Shown: in pieces, positions 9,154 through 18,548 of the stretch
Position numbering within the stretch: position 1 is the first letter of the stretch
Layout: every line of letters begins with the position of its first letter
Source of the DNA: Colwellia sp. 12G3
Lineage (GTDB): Bacteria; Pseudomonadota; Gammaproteobacteria; Enterobacterales; Alteromonadaceae
DNA: 64,000 bases
Direction of reading: 5' to 3'
Assembly: GCF_002836775.1 (NCBI RefSeq)
Contig: NZ_PJAQ01000017.1
Span: forward strand, 248,001-312,000
Translations under genes and position numbers: made by a program
The notes under the pieces: model-generated
Database searches by the model: none
What the model saw: only the letters and a program-made list of their open reading frames with translations
What the model was told of the DNA's origin: nothing

Positions 9154-10221
9154 CTACTTATGACGACGACGATTACTTTGCTGATTACGTTGTTGATGTT
9201 TTTTAACAGAACGACGAATGCGACGACTCTTAGCATTATCCATCGCCTTTTCATCAACTTTCACTTTACTTTCAGCTTCAGGTGTCAAATCTACTAATTG
9301 ACGATAATAGTTTACTTCTTTTAAAGCTAATTCTCGCCAACCACCCATAGGTAACTGTCGTTGCATTTCCATATCACCATAACGCACTCGGATAAGACGG
9401 CTTACTTGAACATCTTGGCTTTCCCATAAACGACGAACTTCTCGGTTACGCCCTTCAGACAAGACAACATGGAACCAATGATTTCGCCCTTCTCCGCCAC
9501 GGTAAGTGATTTTTTGAAAACGTGCCATACCGTCTTCTAATTTCACACCGGTACGCAATGTTTGTAACATAGCTTCGTTTATTTCACCAAAGACACGTAC
9601 CGCGTACTCACGTTCAACCTTTTGTGATGGATGCATTAATCGGTTAGCTAATTCGCCATCCGTAGTAAATAACAACATACCCGAGGTATTTATATCTAAA
9701 CGACCAACAGCAACCCAACGACCTGCATCAAGTGGAGGAAGGCGATCAAAAACGGTCGGCCTTCCTTCAGGGTCTTTACGTGTACACATTTCACCTTCAG
9801 GTTTGTTATAGATAAGTACGCGACAAATATCTTCATCTTGCGCAGTTAGTTTAACGTGATGACCATCAAGACGAATTTGCTCGGTACCGCTAATTCTATC
9901 ACCTAAAAAAGCAACTTTACCATCAATGCTAACACGACCTTCACTGATCATAGTTTCCATTTCACGGCGAGAACCTTTACCTGCTCGAGCTAATACTTTT
10001 TGTACTTTCTCAGAATCTTTATGAGTCGCGGTTTTAAAGTCGACTTTCTCTACCTTTTCTGGTTCTTTTTTATGTTGCCCTTTTTTTCCAACAACCTTCT
10101 TCGCTACATCTTTTTTGGTCAAACCTTTTTTAGCACTGCCTTTTTGCTCAGTACCACGCGTGCCATATTTTTTATCAATGGCTTCGTCTTTTCTTGCTTG
10201 TTTTTTCTTGTCTACCGTCAT
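9154..10221 (-). CDS. rluB: 23S rRNA pseudouridine synthase RluB
   Basis: This 355-residue RsuA/RluB-family enzyme makes pseudouridine 2605 in 23S rRNA. A Lys-rich, low-complexity tail occupies residues 1-65. An S4 RNA-binding domain follows (~70-125, '[20 protein letters not shown]'), then the synthase core with catalytic Asp176 in '[18 protein letters not shown]'. The C-terminus is again basic ('[17 protein letters not shown]'). The basic N-terminal extension is longer than in E. coli RluB (291 residues). It lies between yciO and rnd in a minus-strand run. Confidence 0.92.
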   Translation of the reverse strand: MTVDKKKQARKDEAIDKKYGTRGTEQKGSAKKGLTKKDVAKKVVGKKGQHKKEPEKVEKVDFKTATHKDSEKVQKVLARAGKGSRREMETMISEGRVSIDGKVAFLGDRISGTEQIRLDGHHVKLTAQDEDICRVLIYNKPEGEMCTRKDPEGRPTVFDRLPPLDAGRWVAVGRLDINTSGMLLFTTDGELANRLMHPSQKVEREYAVRVFGEINEAMLQTLRTGVKLEDGMARFQKITYRGGEGRNHWFHVVLSEGRNREVRRLWESQDVQVSRLIRVRYGDMEMQRQLPMGGWRELALKEVNYYRQLVDLTPEAESKVKVDEKAMDNAKSRRIRRSVKKHQQRNQQSNRRRHK

Positions 10222-10333
10222 TATCTTTTACTCTGTTACGTCAGTAGCAGCTCCCTTGTAGCTAACTTCTGGCTCATTGTTCAGGTTCAATTACCGAGTA
10301 AAGTGAAAATATTCATTTGCACTTTATATCTGA

Positions 10334-10954
10334 TTACTGAAATGGAGAAGGGTCTCCTTCTCCTACGCGTATTATCTCAATACTGTCATTAGAAAAATCA
10401 ATTACTGTGGTAGGGTGTTCCCCTAAATAACCACCATTGACGATAAGGTCAACTTGATGTTCCAATAAATCTCGAATTTGTTCAGGATCATACTCAGCCA
10501 TATCTTGGCCAGGCATAATTAAACTGGTGGACATTATAGGCTCTGCAAGTTCAGTCAACAAGGCTTGTGCAATAGTATTATCTGGCACTCTTATGCCTAT
10601 TGTTTTCTTTTTAGGGTTTAATAGTCGTTTAGGGACTTCCTTACTGCCTTTGAAAATAAAAGTATAAGGCCCAGGAGTATTACTTTTTAGTAATCTATAT
10701 GCGGTGTTATCTACTCGAGTGTATTCAGATATTTGCGAAAGATCTTGGCACACCAAGGTGAAGTTATGATCCTTATCTATATCTCTGATTCTACAGATAC
10801 GCTCTAATGCTTTTTTATCACCTAAGTGACAACCTAACGCATAACCTGAATCTGTAGGATAAACAATCACACCACCTTGCTTAATAATGTCTGCCGCTTG
10901 TTTCATTAAGCGACCCTGGGGATTATCTGGGTGTACATAAAAAAACTGACTCAT
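10334..10954 (-). CDS. yciO: YciO, Sua5/YrdC-family protein
   Basis: This 206-residue protein has the Sua5/YciO/YrdC core: 'GGVIVYPTDSGYALGC' near the N-terminus and 'PGPYTFIFKGSKEVPKRLL' mid-protein. Relatives TsaC/Sua5 make threonylcarbamoyl-AMP for tRNA t6A37. YciO is the paralogue linked to the trp region in enterics, and its activity is less certain. The trpH-yciO-rluB order beside the trp operon matches E. coli, which favours YciO over TsaC. Confidence 0.9.
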   Translation of the reverse strand: MSQFFYVHPDNPQGRLMKQAADIIKQGGVIVYPTDSGYALGCHLGDKKALERICRIRDIDKDHNFTLVCQDLSQISEYTRVDNTAYRLLKSNTPGPYTFIFKGSKEVPKRLLNPKKKTIGIRVPDNTIAQALLTELAEPIMSTSLIMPGQDMAEYDPEQIRDLLEHQVDLIVNGGYLGEHPTTVIDFSNDSIEIIRVGEGDPSPFQ

Positions 10955-11074
10955 GAGACTTCCTTTACTTTAAAGACTAATTTATTGCTAAGTGTTTATT
11001 CTCAGCTGACACCGTTAGTGAACAATGACTAAATGACTGGTATTAATCATTGGTAATAACACGCAAACACATTG

Positions 11075-11980
11075 TTATTGCCATTGTGCCCAAATAGGTT
11101 TGGCACCAACGGGCATAGTTAGGTTTCGCCCTATATCACTCCATCTGTTAGGGTAATGAAAATCAGACCCCATGGAAGCATGTAAATTATATTCTTGGCA
11201 ATATGCCAACATTTTCTGTCTTTGTTCTGGATTCATTTGCGGTAATACCACTTCTAAACCATCGCCAGCAACTTCACTAAAGTGAACAATCAAACGTCGT
11301 AACCATTTAGCAGAAAGATCATATCGGATAGGGTGAGCCATTACCGCGCTTCCGCCAGCGTGATGTATAGCCTGAACAGCTTCTTCAATATTACACCAGT
11401 TAGGTTTTACATAGGCGCGTTGCCCTTTTGAGCCTTTCTTGCCAATATATTTATCAAAGGCTTGTTGCATAGTATTAACATGCCCTTGTTGATGGAGTAC
11501 TTTAGCAAAGTGAGCACGTGTAATAGAGCCTTCACCAGCCATCGCTTTAGCATCGGTATAAATAGTTGGAAAGCCGCATTTTTCCAGTTTTTCACCCATT
11601 GAAATAGCACGCTGTTCTCTTGCTTGTTGCTGCAGTGCTATCAACGCTTTTAATTCAGGATTATTTTTATCAATATTCAAACCCACAATATGAATTTCAA
11701 AACCCTGCCATGCGGTAGATATTTCAATGCCATTAATCAATTTAAGTGGAATTTTTTTCTCGTCTATATGCTTTTGGGCTATATCAAGAGCAGCAACGGT
11801 GTCATGGTCTGTAATCGCTAAAACATCAATTTGAAAGTTAGCAGCCCTATCTATCAAGCTTTGCGGCGACAGGCCACCATCAGAGCAATTAGTATGGCTG
11901 TGTAGGTCAATACGTTTATGGGCAAAGCCTTCCGTTTTTACTATCTGATGTGGGAAATCAGTGGTTGACAGCAACGCCAT
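11075..11980 (-). CDS. rnm: PHP-domain 5'-3' exoribonuclease/phosphatase (TrpH/RnaAM/YciV)
   Basis: This 301-residue metal-dependent PHP protein has H27, H29 and D34 in 'DLHSHTNCSDGG', D58/H59/D60 in 'AITDHDT', and a late 'GSDFHYPN'. All are expected metal ligands. E. coli YciV (TrpH, RNase AM) degrades short RNA and DNA oligonucleotides and matures rRNA 5' ends. It is divergent from the trp operon, with the shared promoter region at 11981-12123, as in E. coli where yciV sits beside trpL. It heads the long minus-strand run down to the EamA gene. Confidence 0.9.
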   Translation of the reverse strand: MALLSTTDFPHQIVKTEGFAHKRIDLHSHTNCSDGGLSPQSLIDRAANFQIDVLAITDHDTVAALDIAQKHIDEKKIPLKLINGIEISTAWQGFEIHIVGLNIDKNNPELKALIALQQQAREQRAISMGEKLEKCGFPTIYTDAKAMAGEGSITRAHFAKVLHQQGHVNTMQQAFDKYIGKKGSKGQRAYVKPNWCNIEEAVQAIHHAGGSAVMAHPIRYDLSAKWLRRLIVHFSEVAGDGLEVVLPQMNPEQRQKMLAYCQEYNLHASMGSDFHYPNRWSDIGRNLTMPVGAKPIWAQWQ

Positions 11981-12021
11981 AATAAGGTCTTCTATAGGGG
12001 TAAATCTCAGTGTTATGATAA

Positions 12022-12051
12022 GTTTACTGATAACGAGTAAACAATGATACT
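12022..12051 (+). promoter_or_regulatory. Candidate trp operon promoter with overlapping operator
   Basis: A perfect inverted repeat, GTTTACT-N7-AGTAAAC (12022-12042), overlaps a sigma-70-like pair: TTTACT at 12023-12028, a 17-base spacer, and GATACT at 12046-12051. Transcription would start near 12058, about 65 bases before the first leader ORF. By analogy with E. coli, a repressor such as TrpR bound here would block the -35. The repeat resembles but does not match the E. coli trp operator. This assignment is inference. Confidence 0.45.
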
Positions 12052-12123
12052 TTTTCCTTAATAAATAAGCGTAAAGTAACTAAGACTGAGTGAATATTTC
12101 ATCGAAAATAAAGGCACGTAAAA

Positions 12124-12180
12124 ATGAATGCAGCAATAACAAACATAACATTAATTTGGTGGTGGCATAACTCGACATAA
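12124..12180 (+). CDS. trpL: trp operon leader peptide (TrpL)
   Basis: This 18-codon ORF encodes MNAAITNITLIWWWHNST, with three consecutive TGG codons at 12157-12165. It has a good ribosome site (AAAGG, nine bases upstream). It is followed 50 bases later by a perfect rho-independent terminator, which is the architecture of classical tryptophan attenuation. Ribosome stalling at the Trp triplet when charged tRNA-Trp is scarce would favour an antiterminator. A segment TGGGTT at 12182-12187 could pair with AACCCG in the terminator's left arm. Confidence 0.88.
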   Translation: MNAAITNITLIWWWHNST

Positions 12181-12230
12181 TTGGGTTGTGATAATTGCGT
12201 GTATCTTAAAAAAGATTAAACAAATTTCAA

Positions 12231-12258
12231 AAAAACCCGCCCTTATCAGCGGGTTTTT
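12231..12258 (+). terminator. trp attenuator
   Basis: A perfect 10-bp stem (AAAAACCCGC at 12231-12240 with its complement at 12249-12258), an 8-base loop and terminal T residues form the attenuator. It lies between the trpL leader ORF and trpE. Confidence 0.88.
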
Positions 12259-12326
12259 GTCGTTAAAGCGTTCGAGATATACTTTCGAAATGAAGTTTTA
12301 CCAAGTTTATTAATAATGGATTTAAA

Positions 12327-12383
12327 ATGAATAGAACAAAAACATGGTTTATTTGGTGGCTATTGCCTATTTACGCAGGCTGA
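12327..12383 (+). CDS. Second Trp-rich leader mini-ORF between attenuator and trpE
   Basis: This 18-codon ORF encodes MNRTKTWFIWWLLPIYAG with three Trp codons (12345, 12354, 12357). It begins 69 bases after the attenuator and ends 38 bases before the trpE start. A weak GGA lies about eight bases before the ATG. GTTTATTT at 12347-12354, overlapping the Trp codons, can pair with AAATAAAC at 12396-12403 just before the trpE ribosome site. GTTTATT at 12305-12311 can compete for the same partner. No terminator follows. It may be a second Trp-sensing leader acting on trpE translation, or a decayed leader duplication. Translation is not proven. Confidence 0.5.
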   Translation: MNRTKTWFIWWLLPIYAG

Positions 12384-12421
12384 CAATTTTTCTTTAAATA
12401 AACTCTATAGAAGTAATCAAA

Positions 12422-14083
12422 ATGACACAAAATTTACCCAGTAAAAAAAATGGTGAAGTAATCACTATTCAAGATAGTACCCACTATCAAAATGACCCGT
12501 TAAGTGTTTACCAATTATTATGCCACCAACAACAGCATAATATCTTATTAGAATCGGCTGAGATTGATAAGAAGCATTTATTGAAAAGCTTATTATTAAC
12601 TGATGCGGCAGTCAAAATTGTTTGTAATGGCCATTCAGTTACTTTTTCTGCACTCTCTTTAAATGGTGAAAGCGCTGTTGAGTTCGCCGCTGCTCAATTA
12701 GAATCCCATGCCCAAGTAACTATTGCTGATGATAAAAAATCATTTCAAGCAACATTTAGCGAGGTTGCTAAAGACCTGGATGAAAAAGCTCGATTAAGTG
12801 CAACAAATCCATTGCACAGTTTACGATTATTCAATCAACTTACCGATAACAATAGTCACCCATTCTCAGTATTTTTAGGCGGCGTTTTTGCATTTGATCT
12901 CATGGCCATTGCAGAGCAATTACCCGCAGTAGATGATGGTGATAATACTTGCCCAGATTTTGTTTATTACTTAGCTGAAACGCTAGTTATTATTGACCAT
13001 GAATTACAAAGTACAGAAATCATTGGTAATATTTTCAATTACAACGACGCTGAAAAAACCAAACAAAGCCAATTAGCTATCTCCAACCGTGTTGCTCACA
13101 TTAAAAAGACTCTTGCTAGCTCTATTGATGTAAAGCAAGTATCACAATTAAGTCCTTCATGTATTGATATTGCTAATAAGCAAGAGTTTGATGACCAATT
13201 ACAAGTCGATATTAGTGACGAACGTTATTGTGAAATAGTTGACCAATTAAAAGAAAATATTCGAGCGGGTGATATTTTTCAAGTGGTACCTTCCCGTACT
13301 TTTACCCTACCTTGTTTTGATTCCATTGCCGCTTATAAAGCACTCAAGCTTAGTAATCCTAGTCCTTATATGTTTTACCTAAAAGATAGCGACTTTTGTA
13401 TTTTTGGTGCTTCTCCCGAATCCGCATTGAAATACCAAGCCAGCAATCGCCATGTAGAAATTTACCCTATAGCGGGAACACGCCCTCGCGGTTTTGATAA
13501 ACAGGGTAATATTTCATTAGACTTAGATAGCCGCATTGAACTAGAACTTAGACAGGATAAAAAAGAGTCTGCTGAGCACATTATGCTGGTAGATTTAGCG
13601 CGTAATGACATAGCTAGAGTTTCCCAACCTGGCACCCGTTATGTCGCCGAGTTACTAAAAGTAGATCGCTACTCTCATGTTATGCACTTGGTTTCTCGAG
13701 TATGCGGTACTTTACAAACAGATTTAGATGCTTTGCACGCCTATCAGGCTTGTATGAATATGGGGACACTCTCTGGCGCACCAAAGGTCAAAGCTACCTC
13801 ACTTATTAGAGAAGTAGAAGGTAAAAGGCGTGGTAGTTACGGTGGCGCTGTTGGTTACCTAACAGGCACTGGCGAAATGGATACTTGTATTGTTATACGC
13901 TCTGCTTTTGTTAAAGATAATATTGCTCAAGTACAAGCAGGTGCGGGGGTAGTCTTCGACTCAGACCCAATCAGTGAAGCGAATGAAACAAGGCAAAAAG
14001 CGCAAGCAGTTCTTAACGCTATTAGTGACGCCAATACCATTTTCACTGCCAATACGTCAGTAAAGGAGCAAGCCAATGACTAA
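12422..14083 (+). CDS. trpE: Anthranilate synthase component I
   Basis: This 553-residue enzyme converts chorismate and ammonia to anthranilate, the first committed step of tryptophan synthesis. The N-terminal 'LLES' motif (residues 42-45) belongs to the tryptophan feedback pocket. The catalytic half has 'PIAGTRPRG', 'DLARNDIARVSQPG', 'GTLSGAPKVKA' and 'AGAGVVFDSDP'. It is somewhat longer than E. coli TrpE (520). The ribosome site is weak (AGAAG), consistent with control from the leader region. The gene overlaps trpG by eight bases, so the two subunits are translationally coupled. Confidence 0.95.
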   Translation: MTQNLPSKKNGEVITIQDSTHYQNDPLSVYQLLCHQQQHNILLESAEIDKKHLLKSLLLTDAAVKIVCNGHSVTFSALSLNGESAVEFAAAQLESHAQVTIADDKKSFQATFSEVAKDLDEKARLSATNPLHSLRLFNQLTDNNSHPFSVFLGGVFAFDLMAIAEQLPAVDDGDNTCPDFVYYLAETLVIIDHELQSTEIIGNIFNYNDAEKTKQSQLAISNRVAHIKKTLASSIDVKQVSQLSPSCIDIANKQEFDDQLQVDISDERYCEIVDQLKENIRAGDIFQVVPSRTFTLPCFDSIAAYKALKLSNPSPYMFYLKDSDFCIFGASPESALKYQASNRHVEIYPIAGTRPRGFDKQGNISLDLDSRIELELRQDKKESAEHIMLVDLARNDIARVSQPGTRYVAELLKVDRYSHVMHLVSRVCGTLQTDLDALHAYQACMNMGTLSGAPKVKATSLIREVEGKRRGSYGGAVGYLTGTGEMDTCIVIRSAFVKDNIAQVQAGAGVVFDSDPISEANETRQKAQAVLNAISDANTIFTANTSVKEQAND

Positions 14084-14702
14084 ATTATTTATGCTCGATA
14101 ACCTAGATTCTTTTACCTATAACTTGGTTGATGAATTTCAATGTTTAGGTTTTGAGCCAAGTGTTTATCGAAACACGCTCAGTGCAGATTTTATTTTTGA
14201 AAAAATGCTCGAACATACTCAACGAACATCAGAGCCAGTATTATTGGTTCTCTCCCCTGGGCCAGGTGAGCCGAGCAAAGCGGGCTGTTTAATGGCACTT
14301 ATTAAAAAGTGTGCTGGACGTATTCCTATGTTGGGTATTTGTTTGGGTCACCAAGCATTAATTGAGCACTACGGTGGCCTGGTAGACAGAGCAGAAGAAA
14401 TTGTACACGGTAAAGCCTCAAGTATTACGCACAGTGGTAGTGGTGCTTTTAAAGGCATTCAAAATCCTTTACCTGTTGCTCGTTATCATTCGCTTATCGG
14501 TAAAGATATACCACCTACATTAGATGTTATCGCCGAATATAACGGTATGTGCATGGCTATTAGCCATGACAAAGATGTTGTTTTAGCTTTTCAATTTCAC
14601 CCAGAATCAATATTAACGACTTTTGGTACCACCTTGTTAGCACAAAGTATTCAGCATTTACTTACTTTAGCGCCATCACTACATAATGTTTCTGGAGAAT
14701 AA
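14076..14702 (+). CDS. trpG: Anthranilate synthase component II, glutamine amidotransferase
   Basis: This 208-residue class I amidotransferase supplies ammonia to TrpE. The nucleophile C89 sits in 'MLGICLGHQALIEHYGG', and the His/Glu of the triad are in 'FQFHPES' near residue 185. 'LDNLDSFTYNLVDEF' at the N-terminus and 'LSPGPGEPSKAG' are typical. It is a stand-alone protein, unlike the TrpG-TrpD fusion of E. coli. Its end comes just before the trpD start, with the trpD ribosome site inside the trpG 3' end. Confidence 0.95.
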   Translation: MTKLFMLDNLDSFTYNLVDEFQCLGFEPSVYRNTLSADFIFEKMLEHTQRTSEPVLLVLSPGPGEPSKAGCLMALIKKCAGRIPMLGICLGHQALIEHYGGLVDRAEEIVHGKASSITHSGSGAFKGIQNPLPVARYHSLIGKDIPPTLDVIAEYNGMCMAISHDKDVVLAFQFHPESILTTFGTTLLAQSIQHLLTLAPSLHNVSGE

Positions 14703-14703
14703 G

Positions 14704-15840
14704 ATGACTAATCCACAAAATATTAATTCAAATGTTTCAACTATCAATACTATTTTGCCTGCATTAGTTGATGGCCTTAATTTAAAACAAGCACAAAGCC
14801 ATGATTTTTTTCAGCAAGTACTACAAGGCAATATAAATCCTGCGCTAATGGCAAGTGTATTAACAGCACTAAAGATAAAAGGTGAAACACCTGAAGAAAT
14901 TGCCGGTGCCGCTATCGCTATACGCGCTGCTGCGACGTCATTTCCTCAACGAAATAGCACAGACGATATCATAGCCGATTGCGTCGGTACTGGCGGTGAT
15001 GGTGCCAATACCATTAACATTTCTACCACAGCGGCAATTTTAGCCGCAGCCTGTGGTTTAAAAATGGCAAAACATGGCAATCGAAGTGTGTCCAGTATGT
15101 CTGGCTCTGCTGATTTACTTGAAGCGTTTGGTGTTAATTTATCCATGTCACCTGAAACAGCGAATAATTGTTTAGCACAAACAAATTTATGTTTTTTATA
15201 TGCACCAGCTTATCACTCGGGTTTTAAATTTGCGGCGCCAGTACGAAAAGCTATGGGTATTCGTACCTTATTCAATATTTTAGGACCGTTAGTTAATCCC
15301 GCTAAACCAAATATAATGCTGCTGGGGGTATATACGCCTGAGTTATTAATGCCTATGGCCCAAGCTTTACAACTTACTGGTGTCAAACGTGCTTTTGTGG
15401 TCCATGGCAGTGGCTTAGATGAAATTGCTTTACATGGAAATACGCAAGTAGTTGAAATTAATAACGGTGAATTAATTGAGCGTGCCATTAAGCCGCAAGA
15501 TTTTGGCTTAAAAAATTACTCTCTTGAAGAGATTAAAGGTGGTACGCCTGCAGAAAATGCCAATATCATTAAAGATATATTATCGGGAAAAGGAAAGGAT
15601 GCCCACAATGCCGCAGTAATCATTAACTGTGCTGCACTCCTGTATTTACACAATAAGGCTGACACCTTTTCTCAAGCTGCACAACTTGCAGCCGAGGTAC
15701 TTGCTTCAGGTAAAGGCTTAAGCACTTTATCGGCATTGGTGAAACTTTCAAATGAAGAGGCACCTTCAACTACCGTTGGCAGTGATAGAGAAATTAAAAC
15801 TGAAATAAACTCTAATAGAGAAACAAAGGCTGAAAAATAA
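14704..15840 (+). CDS. trpD: Anthranilate phosphoribosyltransferase
   Basis: This enzyme transfers phosphoribose from PRPP to anthranilate. I place the start at the ATG at 14704, giving 378 residues, because a strong GGAG lies just upstream; an in-frame ATG at 14686 lies inside trpG and lacks such a site. Motifs are 'DCVGTGGDGANTINIS' (PRPP-binding loop), 'KHGNRSVSSMSGSADLLEAFG' and 'RTLFNILGPLVNPAKP'. The C-terminal ~25 residues form a short repetitive tail ('SDREIKTEINSNRETKAEK') not needed for the fold. The stop is one base from the trpCF start. Confidence 0.94.
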   Translation: MTNPQNINSNVSTINTILPALVDGLNLKQAQSHDFFQQVLQGNINPALMASVLTALKIKGETPEEIAGAAIAIRAAATSFPQRNSTDDIIADCVGTGGDGANTINISTTAAILAAACGLKMAKHGNRSVSSMSGSADLLEAFGVNLSMSPETANNCLAQTNLCFLYAPAYHSGFKFAAPVRKAMGIRTLFNILGPLVNPAKPNIMLLGVYTPELLMPMAQALQLTGVKRAFVVHGSGLDEIALHGNTQVVEINNGELIERAIKPQDFGLKNYSLEEIKGGTPAENANIIKDILSGKGKDAHNAAVIINCAALLYLHNKADTFSQAAQLAAEVLASGKGLSTLSALVKLSNEEAPSTTVGSDREIKTEINSNRETKAEK

Positions 15841-15841
15841 C

Positions 15842-17284
15842 ATGAATATAAACACTACTACTTCAGCAGAAAAAAACATTTTAGAAAAAATAGTTGATGA
15901 TAAACGCATTGAAATTGATGCTTTGAAAATAAGTAAGCCATTAGCAAGCTTCATTGATGGGCTTGTGCCAACAACTAAAGATATGTATGCCGCCTTAACA
16001 AGAACGAAAGAGAAACCTTACGCCGGTTTTATTCTTGAATGCAAAAAAGCATCACCATCTAAAGGGTTGATTCGCCCTGATTTCGATGTAAAAGCCATTT
16101 GCCAAATTTATGACAAATATGCTGCTGCCATTTCAGTATTAACCGATGAAAAATATTTCCAAGGTAATTTTGATTACTTAAAAACGGTAACACAAACGGT
16201 AAAGTGCCCGGTACTAAATAAAGATTTCTTTATTGATAGCTATCAAGTGTACCTAGCAAGATATTATGGCGCTGACGCAATTTTATTGATGCTCAGTGTT
16301 TTGTCCGATGAAGAGTACCTTGAGTTATCCGCCGTCGCTGAGCAATATAATTTAGCAGTCTTAACCGAAATATCTAACGAAGATGAGCGCGACAGAGCAA
16401 TAAAGCTCAATGCCAAAATGATAGGTATAAATAATCGAGATTTACGTGATCTAAGTACCGATATATCACGTACATTCGACTACGCACCAAGCTTACCTAA
16501 CGATAGAATTATTATTTCTGAATCTGGCATCTACAACAACAACCAAGTGAGAGAGTTAGCGCCTGCTGTCGACGGCTTTTTGGTTGGCAGTTCGCTAATG
16601 GATCCAAAAAACAATACTTATCAAGATATTGACTTAGCTTGTCGAAAGTTAATTTACGGTAATAATAAAGTATGTGGCTTAACTGAGTCCAAATATGCTA
16701 GCGCTGCCGCTGATGCAGGTGCACGTTTTGGTGGCCTTATCTTTGCCGAAAAATCACCTCGTTATGTTACTAAATTGCAAGCTCAAGCCATTATCAAAAC
16801 AGAGCCGAAATTAGAGTACGTTGGCGTTTTTGTTAATAAAGATCGAGAACAAGTTATAGACTTAGTTAAAGCGCTTAAATTAAGTGCAGTACAGCTACAT
16901 GGTAGTGAGGATGCTCAATATATTGAGGCTTTAACCACCGAGCTTGCTCAGAATGACTGTGGGTTTTGTGACGTATGGCAGGCTAGTCCTGTAGCACAGA
17001 GCGTTCCTTTGCTTAATCAAAGTGTTAGTCATCATGTACTTGACGGCCAAAGCCCTGGCAGTGGTAAAACATTTAACTGGCAAGTATTAGCCTTAAGTGA
17101 GCAAAACTTATCAAAAAGCTTTTTAGCTGGCGGACTAAACAATGACAATATTGGTCAAGCCATAGAGCAGTTAACACAAGTAGATTTATTTGGCCTAGAC
17201 CTCAACTCCGGTGTAGAAGACAGTCCAGGTATTAAATCAAGTGAAAAACTAGCGCAAGTATTTTCGAAAATTAGGAATTATTAA
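15842..17284 (+). CDS. trpCF: Fused indole-3-glycerol-phosphate synthase / phosphoribosylanthranilate isomerase
   Basis: This 480-residue bifunctional protein has an N-terminal TrpC barrel (~1-265) with '[15 protein letters not shown]', '[21 protein letters not shown]' split into family blocks, '[20 protein letters not shown]' and 'ISESGI'. The C-terminal TrpF barrel starts at '[14 protein letters not shown]', where the Cys is the expected general base, and includes 'VQLHGSED' and '[14 protein letters not shown]'. The enzymes catalyse the isomerisation and ring-closure steps of the pathway. The fusion is the usual gammaproteobacterial arrangement. It is separated from trpB by one base. Confidence 0.95.
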   Translation: MNINTTTSAEKNILEKIVDDKRIEIDALKISKPLASFIDGLVPTTKDMYAALTRTKEKPYAGFILECKKASPSKGLIRPDFDVKAICQIYDKYAAAISVLTDEKYFQGNFDYLKTVTQTVKCPVLNKDFFIDSYQVYLARYYGADAILLMLSVLSDEEYLELSAVAEQYNLAVLTEISNEDERDRAIKLNAKMIGINNRDLRDLSTDISRTFDYAPSLPNDRIIISESGIYNNNQVRELAPAVDGFLVGSSLMDPKNNTYQDIDLACRKLIYGNNKVCGLTESKYASAAADAGARFGGLIFAEKSPRYVTKLQAQAIIKTEPKLEYVGVFVNKDREQVIDLVKALKLSAVQLHGSEDAQYIEALTTELAQNDCGFCDVWQASPVAQSVPLLNQSVSHHVLDGQSPGSGKTFNWQVLALSEQNLSKSFLAGGLNNDNIGQAIEQLTQVDLFGLDLNSGVEDSPGIKSSEKLAQVFSKIRNY

Positions 17285-17285
17285 G

Positions 17286-18548
17286 ATGTCAGATACAAAT
17301 AAGAATACTCAAGAGACCAAGTCAAATAAAACCCGCTTGCCTGCCTATTTTGGCGAGTTTGGTGGTATGTACGTTGGTGAATTATTAGTCCCCGCACTAG
17401 AGCAATTAGAGCAAGCTTTTATCGAATCTCAAACCGATGAAGCCTTTTTAACCGAGTTCAATAATTTATTAACAAAATATGCTGGCCGACCTACACCATT
17501 AACTTGTTGTCGAAACATTGTAAAAAATCCACTCGCTAAAATTTACTTGAAGCGTGAAGATTTATTACACGGTGGAGCACATAAAACTAACCAAGTTTTA
17601 GGGCAAGCATTACTAGCCAAGCGTATGGGTAAAACTGAAATAATTGCTGAAACGGGTGCTGGACAGCACGGCGTTGCAACCGCCATTGCCTGTTCATTAC
17701 TTGGGTTAAAATGTAAAGTTTACATGGGCGCAGTAGATTGTGAGCGACAACAACCTAATGTTTTCCGTATGAAGTTAATGGGTGCTGAAGTTATTCCGGT
17801 AACTGCTGGCTCTGGCACATTAAAAGACGCTGTTAATGAGGCACTAAGAGATTGGTCTGCAAATTATGAAAATGCGCACTACTTATTGGGTACAGCTGCA
17901 GGACCTCACCCATTTCCTACTATAGTTCGTGAATTTCAAAAAATGATTGGTGAAGAAGCCAAAGCACAGTTTTATGATGAAGAAGGTCGTTTACCCGATT
18001 ATGTTATCGCCTGTGTTGGTGGAGGTTCAAATGCTATAGGTATGTTTCACGATTTCATTAAAGAAGAAGGCGTTAAACTTATTGGTGTTGAAGCCGGTGG
18101 AAAAGGTATTGAGACCAAAGAGCACGGTGCAACACTTGTTGCTGGTACTAAAGGAATGTTGCATGGTAATTACACTTATATAATGCAAGATAATTTTGGC
18201 CAAATTCAAGAATCTTACTCAGTATCTGCGGGTCTTGACTACCCTGCTGTTGGTCCTCAACATGCCTTTTTGAAAGATACAGGTCGTGCTCAATATGTTC
18301 CGATTAATGATGATGAAGCATTGGCTGCATTTCAAGCTTTAGCAATGAACGAAGGTATTATTCCTGCTCTTGAGTCTTCTCACGCCCTAGCGCAAGCATT
18401 AAAAATGGCCGAATCTGCTACTGAAGAAACGATTTATCTAGTAAATCTTTCTGGTCGTGGTGATAAAGATTTAGCGCATGTACACGCGATTCTTTCCCCT
18501 GATGAAGCTTTATCATCAAAAACAGTTAAACATAGAGGAGAAGCATAA
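17286..18548 (+). CDS. trpB: Tryptophan synthase beta chain
   Basis: This 420-residue PLP enzyme condenses indole with serine. The PLP lysine is K100 in '[11 protein letters not shown]'. '[20 protein letters not shown]', '[12 protein letters not shown]' and '[10 protein letters not shown]' are family blocks. It carries a short N-terminal extension of about 18 residues relative to E. coli TrpB (397). Its stop overlaps the trpA start by one base (TAATG), as expected for subunits of one alpha2-beta2 complex. Confidence 0.96.
   Translation: MSDTNKNTQETKSNKTRLPAYFGEFGGMYVGELLVPALEQLEQAFIESQTDEAFLTEFNNLLTKYAGRPTPLTCCRNIVKNPLAKIYLKREDLLHGGAHKTNQVLGQALLAKRMGKTEIIAETGAGQHGVATAIACSLLGLKCKVYMGAVDCERQQPNVFRMKLMGAEVIPVTAGSGTLKDAVNEALRDWSANYENAHYLLGTAAGPHPFPTIVREFQKMIGEEAKAQFYDEEGRLPDYVIACVGGGSNAIGMFHDFIKEEGVKLIGVEAGGKGIETKEHGATLVAGTKGMLHGNYTYIMQDNFGQIQESYSVSAGLDYPAVGPQHAFLKDTGRAQYVPINDDEALAAFQALAMNEGIIPALESSHALAQALKMAESATEETIYLVNLSGRGDKDLAHVHAILSPDEALSSKTVKHRGEA

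Noticed and set aside
10000..10392. A 130-codon plus-strand open frame
   Set aside because: It is antisense to the Lys-rich 5' end of rluB; the Phe-rich product is the mirror of AAA/AAG codons.
12327..12383. Second leader ORF as a simple extension of trpL
   Set aside because: It lies beyond the attenuator and has its own ATG, so it cannot be the same peptide; kept as a separate candidate.
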